This document shows, piece after piece, positions 1 through 12,838 of a DNA stretch of 64,000 bases (the stretch's first letter is position 1; each line of letters starts with the position of its first letter). The notes below the pieces were generated by a model. It was not told the origin of the DNA. It saw nothing but the letters and a program-made list of their open reading frames with translations, and ran no database searches. The stretch is taken from assembly GCF_029962835.1 (NCBI RefSeq), contig NC_080573.1, positions 39,983,001-40,047,000 of the forward strand, given 5' to 3'. Both the position numbers and the translations under genes were made by a program. Source of the DNA: Magnolia sinica. Lineage: Eukaryota > Streptophyta > Magnoliopsida > Magnoliales > Magnoliaceae.

Positions 1-452
1 ATTGTTATACATTGTTCTTGATAACTATGTTTAATTATCTTGATGATACGATAAATCTTAGGGGTTATACCTCATTGGGATAGCCATTGACGTTATCAAA
101 TCGTAACTAGTGTGCAGGAGACGCAGAGGGTGTGCATGCTTGTATTCAGGTGGAATAGGAGGAGCTAGACGGTCTTGCGTGTCGCTATTAGTGATTTCAT
201 TTGCATTTAAGTTGTACTATCATGTATTATTAAAACTTAATATATTCGTCTGTATAAGTTTTCAGGTAACCACTTGAAATCTTAGTTATGTATATTTAGA
301 CTTCCTCTTATACTTGATTTGCTTCTATCCCACTAGATTACAAACTCTGATAAGGAAAAAAATGTATGTGAAATTGGGTATCTTTAAAGGTTAATATTTG
401 GGTTTTTGGAAACCGAGTAGTGTACTTGGGTTTCGGGAACCGGGGTGTTACA
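1..452 (+). mobile_element. 3' part of a Tekay-like LTR (truncated by window edge)
   Basis: The stretch ends in CGGGGTGTTACA at 452. This matches the 3'-terminal signature (TTTCAGGGCGTTACA) of the complete LTRs ending at 29736 and 20068, including the preceding 'aaaccgag...cttgggtttcgggaac' pattern that mirrors their 'aactcggg...cccccgaattt' end. The start lies outside the window, so solo LTR and full element cannot be told apart. No coding sequence is seen. Confidence 0.6.
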
Positions 453-1432
453 TCCTAGGGGTAAAATGTGCTTGAATGGCTGGTATTGAAGATTGCCACA
501 TGGCATCATCTCAAGGATTGGATGAGTTGGTAAAATGATAATTTTGGGTAAAGAGATGGGCATAAAAGTAAATGCACCTCAACCGCACACTTAAGGTTCG
601 AAAAAAGAAGAACCCACATGCTTGAGGGATGCTACCTGAAAGAGGGGGTGTCCCACATGGCTGGCCGCAACCAGGCTACCGCTAGTCCCCACTTAAACTC
701 CCTACTTTGGCAGGCAGCATCCTCCAAGCGTGTGGAGGCTCTGTTGTGGGGGTCAGTGCTTTAAAGTTTCAACCATCTCTCCGATTGGGCTAAGTTTTGG
801 GCTTGACTGGGTTATGGGCTTGGATAGATTGACTGGGTTAGTTGACTTAATTAGTTGACCCGGTGAGTTGACTCACTCAGTTAACTCAAGGGTTTAGGTC
901 TTTGGGTTCCTAGGGTTAGGCTGAATGGGTTGGATGGGCTGAGTTTAGGGTTTATGAATGGGGTTCTTAAGGTTTAGGGTTGGGGTGCGGTTGTCCATCC
1001 ATCCATTTAAACTCTATCAGCTTATCAGTCAAAGATGGGGTGTCTACACTTATCTCCTGCTATAACTAGAAAAATTAACTTATTTGGTGGTATCCAAATG
1101 AGCCCTAAAAGTCACCGTGACTTATAATTTTAAGATGTCTCTTGTCATAGAAGTCTTCCAACTAAGCAGTTAAGATGATGTATTTGATCTAGGGTCCACA
1201 TGGACGCCAGCCGTGAGAGCATTTATCATGCCCCCTAATCATGAAGAATGATGTTGTACAAGAATATTGTAGGTTTTTAAGGGAGCGATTAGGTGAGACC
1301 CTAGACTCACAGAAGACGGTCCGACCTTTCACCTTGATGTATGTATTCTTTATCCATGCCTCCATTCATTTTTTATATCATTTTAGGGCACTGTCTAAAA
1401 AAATGAAGCAGATCCAATTATAAAGTGAACCA
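453..1432. other. Non-coding spacer with decayed repeats
   Basis: No gene is recognisable. Between about 780 and 1000 there are clustered 'gttgactcagt'-like and 'ttagggtt' words, similar to those at 21320-21800. From about 1085 the sequence belongs to the dispersed GGGCCCAC-type repeat seen elsewhere in the window ('aatgaagcagatccaa...aaagtgaacca'). It is interrupted at 1432 by the Copia LTR. Confidence 0.5.
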
Positions 1433-2013
1433 TGTTATATGATGTCTTAAATTTGTCTATAACTGGGTCTGTCAACGACATCAATGGACCACTCGATCCC
1501 ATCGACCAGCTGTCGATCCCATTGAAAACCCACTTGATCTCATCGAGAAAATCCTTATTTATTCCCCTTCTCACTAGACTATTTTTTAGTCCAAATCGAT
1601 TTGATCAAAGGTGACTTTGATCCCATTGAAGAGCCTTCGATGGCCATCTATCCATTTGACAGAAGTGTGCGGTTTTGTGAAACTGTGGTAATTGTTTTCT
1701 ATTCTGGGTGTGACACTATATATGGGTGTAATTATAGGATTATGTTAATTCCAATATTTCTTTGGCTATTCTAAGGAGGGATAAATGTTTTTAGGGGCTT
1801 GGGGAAGGTGAAAATGAGGGTTTTCATATTACTATGAGTGATTTAATCTCTTGTACTTTTGCTTTCATAGTGATTCATTGTCGCTTTGTGCCATGGTTTT
1901 TTCTCATGAGGATTTTTCTACGTAAAATCATGTGTGCCTTTTAATTTCTTGATTTACACTTGCTTAATCGCGTGAGATCCGAATTCATTGTTTGCTTCCA
2001 CGGATTCCCAACA
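1433..2013 (+). mobile_element. 5' LTR of a Ty1/Copia element
   Basis: The right end (CCCAACA, 2013) is followed after two bases by the classic plant Copia primer-binding site TGGTATCAGAGC. The left end TGTTATATG is inferred from the break in the dispersed repeat at 1432, giving about 580 bp, a usual length for Tork/Tnt1-type LTRs. A TATA box lies at 1717-1725, and a cluster of CGATC..ATCGA dyads (1480-1645) sits just upstream of it. The right boundary is solid and the left one is an inference. Confidence 0.6.
1717..1725 (+). promoter_or_regulatory. TATA box of the Copia LTR
   Basis: TATATATGG lies inside the LTR, about 290 bp before the primer-binding site, where the U3/R border is expected. 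Confidence 0.45.
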
Positions 2014-2015
2014 AG

Positions 2016-2027
2016 TGGTATCAGAGC
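2016..2027 (+). other. Copia primer-binding site (initiator Met-tRNA type)
   Basis: TGGTATCAGAGC is the standard complement of the 3' end of plant initiator Met-tRNA used by Copia elements. It lies two bases after the LTR end and 31 bases before the gag ATG. Confidence 0.85.
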
Positions 2028-2058
2028 GTACGTTAGGATTTGAGTTTAGATTATCATC

Positions 2059-2874
2059 ATGACGTTTAAAGGATCAAACGTGAAGTATGAAACAAAGAAG
2101 TTCACTGGAAAAAATAACTTCAAACTATAGAAGGTGAAGGTGAGAGGTCTTCTAGTTTAACAAGGGTTGCAACATGCACTCCTTAGTGTTGAGAAACATC
2201 CAACGTCTATGAGCGATGAAGAATGGGAAGAGTTGGATAAAAGTTCGAAAACCTTGGTCAACTATATTTGGCGGAGGTGTCCTTTACAATGTCCTGGATT
2301 AAAAGACCACCATAGGACTTTAGAAGAAGTTAGATAGCTTGTACATGACGAAATCATTGTCAAATCGTATGTTTCTAAAGAATCAATTCTATAATCTAAA
2401 AATGAAAGAGGGGTAGAATCTTAATGAACACATCAGCACGTTCAATTACATCCTTTGCAAATTGAGGAATGTAGAAGTGAAGATGGGTGAGGAAGATCAA
2501 GTCTCAATTCTGTTGAACTCCCTTTTAGAGTCTTTCGATAGCTTCGCAGACATAATGTGCAATGGTAGAGAGACCATTGATGTTAAGATTTTCATATCAG
2601 CCCTTCAGTCGAGGGTGTTGAGAAAGAAGGACAGGAGCACAGATTCTTCCACATATGTGTTGGTACATAGGGGAAGAAATTAAGAGTAGAAAAAGGGAAA
2701 TTCGTTGTATTCATGGTCCAAGTATAAGGGCAAGGGGAAGATGAAGTGTTAGAGCTATGAAAGGCATGGGCATATGAAGAAGGATTGCCATAATCCTAAA
2801 GCACAAAAGGGAGATAAGGCAGATAAAGGCCGAAAGAGGCCAATGCGGAGGAGTCGAGTGAGGATATGGACACC
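2059..2874 (+). pseudogene. Copia gag (decayed)
   Basis: Starting at the ATG 31 bp after the primer-binding site, the translation shows the Copia gag pattern (KYETKKFTGKNNFKL, then QFYNLKMKEG.. and NEHISTFNYI in shifted frames). The best-preserved piece is 2462-2683 (LLNSLLESFDSFAD...). Several stops and frameshifts break the frame. The zinc knuckle near 2745-2790 (MKC-stop-SYERHGHMKKDC) has lost its second Cys position. Lysine-rich sequence follows. The frame would continue into protease, but a solo LTR splits it at 2880. It cannot make a working capsid protein. Confidence 0.75.
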
Positions 2875-3888
2875 TGTGATGTAATACTCTAGCAATTTCA
2901 AGGGGTAATTTTTTTTCTTATGATTATTTATTCATAACCGATCATCAAGTGGGTCATTTTAACCATTTAAACCAAAATCTATGACAATATGTCCGTTGGA
3001 TCACTAATTCAAACCATGAATCATCGATCCAAACCATCTAATTGAATGGTAACCGATTAATTTTCAAATCTACCGTTCAAATTATCATCTAATATATGTA
3101 TCATCAAGATTTTGAGAATTGCCCATTGGACCACTTGATCTTTATATAGATAACCATTTAATAAGTTCCTAGACACAGTATCAACACTGCCATATAAAAA
3201 TATTGACTTAAACAAGGATTAAAAAACTGAGATCTAATGCTAAGAATTCTTGAATTGTTAATTTCGCATATGTTGTGGACCTTATCAGAGTATATTAGCT
3301 TCCTATTTCATGACTCTAGTAGGTCTTCAATACCATGATTTTAAATTATTTTAGCATATGTAAAGTCATAAAAATTCTCCAGATGTATTATAACTGTACA
3401 TTTAAGCGTGGCTCATAGTATTATATGCTTATTTTTTTTACCTTAAAATTATTTTTCCCATGATCTTTGTAATAAAAGTCTCATTTTGACATAATGATTG
3501 GACATAGAAACTTTGGGTAGGGCCCACACGATCATGGCATGTACACACTTGATTAATACACCCTACTTCACATGTACCATGTGTACAATATTTGGTGCAC
3601 TGTCGCCTCTACGAACAATTGCGATTTCCTTACAAATAACCATGATCATTTTGATCAAGAAATCATTTTTACAAGAGGGCATAACATATAAACAATCTAA
3701 TCAGGCGCTTAGATTAAGAAGACTGTACTTGCAGGACCCACATCTCCATGACACGTATGCAAACATTGGTTGTACCCTCATCCACTATAAAACCTCTCAC
3801 CATTAAGATAAGAGTTACATGAACTTAGCATGTGTTTATCACATGTTACATGTGCATGTGCATTAATGTAAAATGGCTTTGGCTCCTC

Positions 3889-3897
3889 TATATAAGG
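3889..3897 (+). promoter_or_regulatory. TATA box of solo LTR
   Basis: TATATAAGG lies 32 bp upstream of a long GA tract. The same TATA-then-GA order occurs in the LTRs at 16924, 26806 and 40155. Confidence 0.5.
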
Positions 3898-3928
3898 CAT
3901 GTTAAACCACTTCTTGTAAGCACTCGCA

Positions 3929-3954
3929 TAGAGAGAGAGAGAGAGAGAGGGAGG

Positions 3955-3995
<41 letters not shown>
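3929..3995 (+). repeat. (GA)n microsatellite with GGGA interruptions
   Basis: About 67 bp of almost pure GA repeats, broken once by GGGAGGGAGGGA. It lies in the expected transcribed leader (R region) of the surrounding LTR. Confidence 0.9.
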
Positions 3996-3997
<2 letters not shown>

Positions 3998-6043
3998 GTG
4001 ATTGACAATCCTCATTGTCCATCTGCTTCAAGCACTAAAGTATGTCCCATAACATTTTTTAATGGACCCAATCTTACAAACATCAAGTGAACTCCATCAA
4101 TCTTGATGTATGGCATAGATTGGTCCTAAAAGTGAATATATGTATTTTATAATCTAACTTTAGACATTTCTTATGAAATATATAAGATCATCACATGATC
4201 ATGTGGTGGGCTGCACATGCCAAGAATACCCTTTAAAGTGGGCTCCACCCCACAATCATGATTGATGGAACAAATATTTTAGAATGTTTAGATTTATAGT
4301 ATATATGATGATTCTCTATGATCATAATCTCCGATGGGCCCCACATAGAAATCGTACTCACAGAGTTGGCCCCACCACAAGATCATGTCTATCAGATTAA
4401 ATCATTTGTGTTTCCAATATCTTGCATTATATTATAATCATGTAAGTGGTAAATCCATCATAGGCGCTTTGTGCGAAGGTAGGCCCCACATAAAAATTAA
4501 CTTTACCTTTAAAGATCTTATTCATTAAGTGTAAATATGGATTGAGGACCTTATAAATCTAGAATTCAGATTGTTAAAGTGAAGAGAAAGATCATAATAA
4601 TGATCTAGACCATTAAATCGATGATCGGGTCCAATCCAACCGTTGATCAAATGTTTAATAAACTAATTAAGGGATTAGATTTAATAAAATTAAAATTTTA
4701 CTTAATCTAATGTTAGATCGAGTCATCTGATCAAAGTTCAATCAGGACCATTGGACAAAAATTGTAAAAAATGAAGAAAGAAATGGTCGGATCAGATGAA
4801 TCTAAACATTCAATCATCTTTAAGGTAGATGTCAATTCGAAACAAAGATTAATACATTTGATCTATGGTTAGAAATATGGTAAATGGACTATTTACGGCT
4901 CAGATCTAAGAAATTAGGACTTGATTGATCGATTTAATGGACTAATGTAACATTCTTATGATCTTACTCATTTTTGCAAGAGTTTTAAGAAAATGGACAC
5001 TATGGAATAAATTAACTTGATGCTTATATTCTAGCCATAACTAAAAATGAAACTTTCTATATATCGTAAACTTGAGTGCGGTCATCAGATCCATGAAGAA
5101 ATGATCAAAAGGTCAAAATGGTCGAATAAGGAATGAACGTTTTGAGTAAGTAGTCACTATCACAGATGAATTTTTCCGCATGCATTGCATAACATTACAT
5201 GCTTACTTTTGCTTAACTTTTATAATATATTGATATCTATGTAATTATGCATTTACCTTATATTTAATGTGTCATTTTGAGAACACCAGACAACTCTGGG
5301 ATCAAGTTATCCCTTAAATTCTCAGGCAAATTTCCCAATGGAACTCGAGTTGGTATTAATAGGACCTCCTCCTTAGACTACGATCGAGGTTGGGGAATGA
5401 GTTTGGCTAGCTCTAGAGTGGGACGCTCATTGTCAGACTATACAGTTATACACGGTACGTGAGATACCTTAAGCTAGTGTTCGCGCAGGGTGTGAGTAAA
5501 CTCCTACACGTGTTGGACCCCTATGAATCTTGGTCGGATGGGTGTTGGCAGGCCGGATGTTGTGCACAGTTATGGTCCTTGTTGTTCACTAAAGAAACTG
5601 TTTATGTGGTAATGTGGCATACTAAGATTCTTGTATATGCACTTGTATCATGTGTATGTTATGAATCATGTGTACAACTACTTCTGGGCTATTAACTCAT
5701 TCCGTTGATTGGAAAACCATCCAGGACAAAGAAATGAACTGGAATCTCCACGTGTGGAGTGATTACTTTGAAAGGCGTGCTCTTAGAGATTTGCTGAGAG
5801 AATAAATAATTTTTCATTTTATATTTATTTCTTTCAAATAATGATGTATGAACTTGTGTTGGATATCTACTAGCAGATAATTGATACTATTGATTGGATA
5901 CATTATGATTAATTAAATTTACTATTTGTAATGATTATTATGTTTATGTGTATAATATTATCCCCTCCCTATTGAGTCACACTCTCGACTTGTAAACTAA
6001 GTTAAGAGAACTCGGGTTTCCAGACTTAGGGTGTGACACATGA

Positions 6044-7464
6044 TGTTCTAGCCGCATCCAAATCCAGTTACCTCAGCGATGAGTGGATTTTGGATATGAG
6101 TGCGTCATACTACATGACCTCACATTGAAATTGGTTCACGATGTACAACGAGCGTGATGGTAGCCAGGTGTTTATGGGTAATGATGTTGCCTGTAAGGTC
6201 GTTGGAATTGGATCGGTGCGCACCTTCAATGTGTAGAAGGTGGTGGTCGAAAAACAGCAAGGGCAGAAGTTGAAAGTTTTGAGGACAAATAATGGAGGTG
6301 AATTCACTTCTAATGAATTTAACCAATTTTGTAAAGACGAATGGATCGTCCGGAATAACATGATCATACGTACACCAAAGCAGAATGGATGAATCAGCCT
6401 CTCTTAGGGAGAGCATGAAGAATGTCGCACAACAATGGGTTAGGTAAGGAGCTATGAACTGAGGCTGTTAACATGGCTTGCTACTTAGTGAACTAGTCCC
6501 CGTCTACGCTGATCAGTTTTAAAATTTCACAAGATGTGTGGAGTGGTCATGATGTTGATTAATCGGGGCTGTGAGTTTTTAGTTGCAATGCTTACCCTCA
6601 TGTACTAGCAGTTGAAAGAGATAAGTTAGACCAAATGACTAAGAAGAGTATCTTTGTTGGTTATGATGATAGTGTGAAGGGATATAGGCTTTATGACTGG
6701 GTCACGCGGAAGTTTACGATTAATCATGACTTCAAGTTTGATAGTGATTCTTTGTTCCGTAAGGAAGATCACAGGGAATCAGGAAAATCAATAGTGTAGA
6801 CATTGAAATTGACAAAGATGAGCAAGTGGAGGTACCACCTGTGTGGAGAAATCTACCTAGAGATCGCAAATTACCAATGAGATACAGGGATGACTCAAAC
6901 ATTGCATTAACCCTTATTACAATTGAGGGGGATCCATCCACCTTCCCTGAAGCACTGGATGATCCAAATGTTGAGAAGTAGATGGTAACGATGCAAGACA
7001 AGATGGATTCTCTGCACAAGAATGAGACATGTTGAGCTTCCCGTCGAGCATAAAGTGATTAGGTCCAAGTAGATTTATAAGAAGAAACAGGACAGATATA
7101 ACGTAAGGTTAGCTACAAAGGGATATGCTCAGAAAAAAGATATTGACTTCAGTAAGATATTCACATTGGTTGTCAAGCAGATATCTATTAGGTTTGTGTT
7201 GGCACTGGTTATCCAATACAACCTTGAGATGGAACAGATAGATGTAAAGACTTCTTTCTTATATAATGAATTAGAACAGGAGATCTACATGAAACAATTA
7301 GAGGGGTTCGAAGAAAAGGGGTCAGAGAATAAGGGTTGCAGGTCAAGAAGATCTTTAAATGGAGTTAAATAGTCACTTAGGCAATGGTATAAGAAGTTTG
7401 ATACTTTCATGGTGAGTTAGTTTTTTATTAGGAGTGAATATGATCACTGTGTTTACTGTAAGAT
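6044..7464 (+). pseudogene. Copia pol remnant: protease, integrase, reverse transcriptase
   Basis: This continues the gag at 2059 after the solo LTR. The protease site reads WILDMSAS where LDSGAS is expected, so the catalytic motif is damaged. The integrase core near 6279-6320 reads LRTNNGGEF, with Asn (codon 6288-6290) in place of the catalytic Asp of RTDNGGEF. Reverse transcriptase begins near 7020; 7166-7372 carries the typical MEQIDVKTSFLYNELEQEIY stretch of Tork/Tnt1-type elements. The frame is cut at 7464 by another LTR before the YVDD box. Many stops confirm that it is dead. Confidence 0.8.
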
Positions 7465-8000
7465 TGTAATGCCCTGATTTTTGTAGCTTGAGTATATAGC
7501 ACTCTAGCAATGAAAACCTGAGTATTAATTTAGAGAAATATAACATGCATATGATTTGTATTAATGGGCATCAAAGATAAGAAAGAGAAAACTATCCATG
7601 GATAAGAAAGAGAAAACTAGCCATGAGATAACATCGAGTATCACAATTTAAGTGAATAACTAGATATTAAGAGTCCACCTAGCAGGGGACTCGGTACAAA
7701 CCCAAAGTAATAAATGTCAATAAAGAAATTGCAAAAAGGGAAAATACTAGGAATTTGAGCTGTAAAGTTCAGTGACATCTTGGTAGGGCTCCTCCTCTCT
7801 AGGCTCCTCTCTCTCCATAGTAGAAACTTCCTCAGGATCTGCATAAAAAACTCCATCTTCTTGTGTTACGCCTACATTATCTGTATGGTTGTGTATTTCA
7901 AAGCATGAGTGGCCAACTCAGTGTGAATTTCCCTTAAGATTACAAACCATCATGTTAGTCAAGTACAATTTCAAAAGAAATCATACGAAACCTTACATAA
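7465..8000 (-). mobile_element. Tekay-like LTR fragment inserted in Copia reverse transcriptase
   Basis: It starts TGTAATGCCCTG right after the Copia codons ..HCVYCK. Positions 7870-7943 ('gagtggccaactcagtgtgaattt' region) match 16527-16600 of the LTR at 16144 in the same orientation, so it belongs to that minus-strand family. I cannot find its other end or the continuation of the Copia gene, so the right border is approximate and a deletion is likely. The left flank AAGAT (7460-7464) would be one copy of the target duplication. Confidence 0.55.
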
Positions 8001-9909
8001 TGCAATCTTATTAAAATACATGAATACATGCATATGCACATTAGTATGGGGATGCACATCCAGTTGACTTGGGCAAAAACTTCTTTAGGGCTACGAAAGT
8101 TTTAGATCAAGATGATACTTTCGTTTTCCCATCATCAATATCTGTGTGATCTTACTAAAATGTGCATTAGGGAGACTGTTGGAATAGGCTTCCCATTCTC
8201 TACAGAACCCGATTCTAAAACTTAAGTGGGCCATACCACATGAGTTTAGAAGTTTTAGTTATAATTTAATGGGGAAGCCCACCTTGAGTGTTGAATCAGC
8301 TCATTTTTAGGACCAAAGGCCAAACAATGTGTAGTATCCAATGGATGGAGTAGATCTCTTATATGGACATCGTGGTGGGACCGACATTGGGGACAAAGTC
8401 AAGACATGTCCGCTAAGTAATAATGAGTTTACTTTTGCAAAGGAAGAGCCAAGTTGGTTTAATTTCATTAGATCCATCCATCGATTAGGTTCATTACCCG
8501 CCATGCATCCTTTTCTACAACTACAACAGAACGTAGAGATGTGGGAGATGAGTTCTCATCTATTTTGGAAGATCGAACCAGTTTTCGAATTATCTCCAAT
8601 ATTATTGAAATATATCTGATATTATCTTTATCTCAAGCTTAGCGATACCGACAACACTGGTAGTGATACCAATAATGCTGGTAGTATCAAAAATTGTAAG
8701 TATTAGTAATGTATCATTAAGTATCGCCAATGTATCAATATTGCTAATATAATCATCAATATTTTCAACTATGTAAATTTTAGGTGTCGCTTGTATTGCC
8801 CATGCATCAATATCGCTAATGTATCGCTAATATTTTTGACTATGTAAATTCTAGGTAATGCTTCTATCATAAGTGTATCGATGATATTTCAATAATATCT
8901 CCAATATATTCATATCATCAAAATTTTGTTCATTAGAAAAAATTTTATTTTAGTTTTTCATGGGCACATAGTTGTATGTAGTGTTCAATTTGTTATTGAT
9001 AATATTGATAATATCTCAATATTATCGATATGGCGACATGCACGATATTGAGACTACAATCTTTTGTTTCCTTTCCAATTGTTAATGATTGCTTTGTGAA
9101 ATATCATGTGTTGCTGATATATTGCAATATCGATGGATGTTTGGATGAAAGGTTGGATGGTTAAATAGGTTGGTTGGGATGGTTGAACTAATTTCTTACA
9201 ACAACACATGCTTTTAAGGCCCCATTAAATGAAAACTTGTTATGTATGCATTTTTTTTTGTAATTTTTTATTTCTAAATATACAAATATGTACATTTGAA
9301 CATCTCCTGAAGTTTTGTTGAAAATTCCACTGTTTTTCTCATGTTTCCCTGCATTTCCGGTTATCAGCAATGTTATTGACAATATCAATATTGTTTTCGT
9401 ATCCCTAGCCAGCGAAACTTGTAGCAATATTGATACTTCAAACACTGGATCGAACCAAGAGATGCAATAAATATTCTCTCGTCACTTTTGGAAATAGATG
9501 ACTGGCAATCTGATGCTTTCATTGAGAATTTTTTCATAGAAGTAGCACATAATGGACCTTCAACAGACCGAGTAGGCATTAGTGCCTGTAATTAAGGGTT
9601 TGTGAGTCTACTAGAAGAAATGATATACAAAAGAAAACTATTATTCCATTATATCATCTAAAAAACTGGTTAATTCTAGTGTCACTTTAACAATATGTAC
9701 ATTCTCGAAGAGAATAAGAAGAAGAAGCAAACATTAGAAATATAGGCATTATCCAATACTTTATAAGCATGCACATTCATTAGCTGTCAAGCTATATAAA
9801 AAAATAAAATATTGCTCATGGATGTTTGGAAACATTTTATAGATTAGTGTTAATTGAAGATCTAAGGAAATTAAATAAACAAAAGAATTTAAAAAAATGA
9901 CATGACTAT
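8001..9909. repeat. Non-coding: dispersed repeat fragments and TATCG-rich tract
   Basis: 8170-8600 resembles the dispersed repeat family of this genome (gtggtgggaccgacatt.., atggatggagtag..). From about 8640 to 9150 the sequence is an AT-rich run of 'tatcgctaatgtatcgataat' words. It contains an internal duplication: 8766-8800 and 8837-8870 both read '..actatgtaaatt(t/c)taggt..'. No gene is recognised up to 9909. Confidence 0.45.
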
Positions 9910-11331
9910 CTAATTAAGTAGGAGGAAATCTTCGCGTCTGACACATCTGCCCTCTTTATTTACATATCGAACATGAAATAGTCCCATGCTTCCTATACTC
10001 GGTACAAATCCTATTCTTTTAATGTCTTCAAGGTTGCATTCTTGCGTGTGGAGGCCTAATGGTTGAGACGCTCCTTCTCTCCCATTAATATCTATCATGC
10101 ATCAGATGCACCAATTCTCCGTACGTGCAGAGGTATGTATCAACATGGAACCATTGCTCACAATAGTCATAGGGGTTAACGCATCTCATGGATATAGCTG
10201 CCATCGTGTGTGAACAAGGTAATCCAAGTACATCAAACTCGCGACAAGAACATGATCTACGATCCAGTTGTACAACATCCATCCGATTCATTGATTGAAC
10301 TTGAAACTCATATGGACCTGATTGCCAAACTTAGTGCCGATGTGTAATTTCAGACATCTTTTCCAAATGTTTTTTCTCCATATGGAGTCAGCGGGCTACT
10401 AAAAGACTCTCCATCAATTTGATGTTTATGAAAGAAATCCATCATCTTGAGTCATATATATTCTATTAACTTTGTTATAGGAAGCGCCCTTGCTCCTTTG
10501 AATAAACTATTAATACTTTCAACAATATTAGTTGTAAGCATATTATGCAGCCTCCCTTGAAAATGTGTTGTAGTCCAATAAGTATTAATCCATGCATGTG
10601 CTTCCTATGACAGTTGCAAGATCTCAGCCATGATTTCTTGGTGTTCTAATGGCCTAAACGCCTTAGTAGAAACTTAAAACTTTCCCATTAAAGCTTTATC
10701 TTTAAATATTGAGTAAAAGTTTTCACTGATATGATGGATAAAGTATTCATAAGATGTTCATGGAAAAATAAATGAAACCCCATGTCGTAGCCCCAAGTAT
10801 ATATCGATCAGAAATGATGGTTAGTGTTGAAACAATACTTAACTCTGTTAAAAACCATTACCAACTCTGTCTATTCTCTAATTCAACTATCACAAATGCT
10901 ATAGGAAATATACCATTATTTCCATTAAGAGATGTTGCACAAAATAATATGCCTTGGTACTTTCCACCCAAATGAGTTCCATCTACTGAGATTGGTGGTC
11001 TCAAAGATGACTTAAAACTTCGAATGGATGAACTAAATGCCCAAAAAAATACGTGAAATGATCCATCATCCTCCACATGTAAATGTGTAATGCTTCCAAG
11101 GTTAGTTCTTAGTAACTCTACACAATAATCAAGAAATATGTTAAATGATTCCTCGAATGAGCCTCTTATGTAATTAAGAGCTATCTCTCTTGCTCTCCAT
11201 GCTTTTCTGTAGCTAATTGATACCCCAAATTCATTTTGAAAATTTGTAATGATCTCTTTTGGTGTGTAATTTGAATGTGTTTGGAATCTTTCTTTTATAA
11301 ATTCTACTACAATTCCACTGGTTGCTTGTCT
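9910..11331 (-). pseudogene. MULE (Mutator-like) transposase, central and C-terminal part
   Basis: Minus-strand frames match MuDR-type transposases. 10858-11331 holds the middle of the protein (FQTHSNYTPKEIITNFQNEF, then PPISVDGTHLGGKYQGIL with the first catalytic Asp of the DDE fold). 10085-10291 holds a SWIM zinc finger (CSCREFDVLGLPCSH, CxCxnCxH). The stretch 10292-10857 between them keeps transposase-like pieces (IVESINSLFKGARALPITKL) in several frames. The N-terminus lies 22 kb away at 33233-33853: the Athila-like element inserted between the two halves with ATGAC duplicated on both sides. Frameshifts also make it a pseudogene. Confidence 0.85.
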
Positions 11332-12114
11332 ATGACTGTTCACAACCCCAAGTATAAGGTCACGATGTAGTAATAATCTCAGTAAGACCGAGGCCGAATC
11401 CACATGGACTAATCTTATGGGTATTCCGAAAATAATTAAGAATAGAACTAGAAGAAGATCTAAATCTAAATCTAGAATAATTTTAGAAAGTAATTGTGAA
11501 TTATCTAATTAAAACTTGTGAAATCAAAGGTGGGAACTAAGGTGCCCAGGGATCCACTTGCAGCTATCAGGATGTTTCCTTATTTGATTCAAGCAACACA
11601 ATTGGAATTGGAGTCTTATCCGATCCAATTGGAAGATATATCAATAAAATCAATCTGAACTTCCATTGACCTAATTCTTAATGAAGGAGAATTGTGAAGG
11701 TTTGAAGGGATTCCATCACCAAACCATGCCCAGGAGACGATGGCTAACAATAGGATTCTCCAATCCCACAATCTCAAAGAAGAAAAGAAGATACTCAAAG
11801 CTATTGCAGATCTATTGTAATTTGAGTAACAACAAACCATTAAAAACAAAAGGTATTCCTTAAAAATCAAATTATAATCAAAGAAGTTCAACAAGAACAA
11901 GAATCAAACAAGAAAAATATCCCAATTATGCTACAAGCTTCACCCCTTAGCCCTAGCTAAGGGATTTAGCCAACCATAGACATGATTGGATCTAAAATCC
12001 TCAAAGAAAGCATTAAAAACTAGGAAGAAAGGAAGAAGAAACTCTTGGATGATAGCTCCACCCCTTTGCTATGCTTCTCAAAACCCTCGATATCCTAAAA
12101 AGACTTAGGAACCC

Positions 12115-12123
12115 ATATTTATA
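12115..12123 (-). promoter_or_regulatory. TATA box of the Athila-like 3' LTR
   Basis: TATAAATAT on the minus strand, with the CGAT dyad cluster directly upstream (12191-12553). The sister LTR has the same box at 32503-32511. Confidence 0.5.
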
Positions 12124-12190
12124 GCCTACTTTCTACAAAATTGCAAGATCGTATCGAATTTACACAGTCCGTGTAAATCTGCGTAATGCC

Positions 12191-12553
12191 TTCGATGTCA
12201 TCGAACAACCTTCGATGTCATCAAAGGGATTTGAATCCGGAAGTCATGCTTTTTCACATTTCGTACTGCGTAACTCTCTATGTCATCGATCGTATCTTCG
12301 AGTCATCGAACAGGTCCTCGAGTAATCGAAAAAGTGTCTAAAACAGTCTAGCGAGTTACTTCATAATTCTTTAGAAAATTCGATGCCATCAAGATGCATT
12401 CGATGTCATTGAGCAATTCTTTGATGTTATCGAGAGAGGCTTCGAGTAATCGAGAATTGCACCCAATATGTCCAGCGACCAACTTGATTTTCAAGGAAAA
12501 ATCTAATGTCATCGAGCTATGCTCGATGTCATCAAACAGTGGTCGATGACACA
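12191..12553. repeat. Cluster of TTCGATGTCATCGA dyads in U3
   Basis: About a dozen imperfect copies of the near-palindrome TTCGAT-GTC-ATCGAA and of CGAGTAATCGAG. The sister LTR carries the same cluster at 32578-32942, and the solo LTR of the family carries a diverged one at 24255-24440. Confidence 0.75.
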
Positions 12554-12838
12554 GACAACAAAGAAAATTTCAGCACTTTTTTCTTTTGACTTTCTTCCTT
12601 CTTCACTTGGTTATCTTGGATCTTGAAGTCTTGAAATCTTCAATCTTGGTCTCCAAAGATTCATTCTATGCCTTGGTAATTCCTGAGCATTAAATTCATG
12701 CTTTTAGCATTCTTTCCAATCAAAGCTCTTAAACTCACCTTGCAACATAAACATGCACAAAATATACCTTTAAGCACTATCATGTTCATAAAACCAAGAT
12801 ATAAATGGAGAAAAATATGCAATATTTGACACTCAATA

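Larger units (their letters stand above)
2880..6038 (+). mobile_element. Solo LTR (~3.16 kb, Tekay-like) inside the Copia element
   Basis: It begins TGTAATACTC and ends GGGTGTGACA, the TG..CA ends of this LTR family. It separates Copia gag (ending ..DTCD) from protease (starting ..VLAAS). Flanks are TGTGA (2875-2879) and CATGA (6039-6043), an imperfect 5-bp target duplication with two mismatches. No internal domain or second LTR is present, so this is a solo LTR left by recombination. It has a TATA box (3889-3897) and a GA tract (3929-3995). Short open frames inside (e.g. 5277-5695) resemble no known protein. Confidence 0.8.
11337..12838 (-). repeat. 3' LTR of the Athila-like element (1502 bp)
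   Basis: On the plus strand it runs from TGTTCACAACCCC to ..ACTCAATA. It matches the 5' LTR at 31727-33227 along its whole length. The inner end reads TATTGAG on the element strand, where the outer end of the other LTR reads TGTTGAG. Confidence 0.9.

Noticed and set aside
3778-4008. Ser/Leu-repeat frame on the minus strand
   Set aside because: Translation of a GA microsatellite; low complexity only.
9460-9600. Possible conserved exon near the MULE end
   Set aside because: Short, with no open frame continuing on either strand and no recognised motif.
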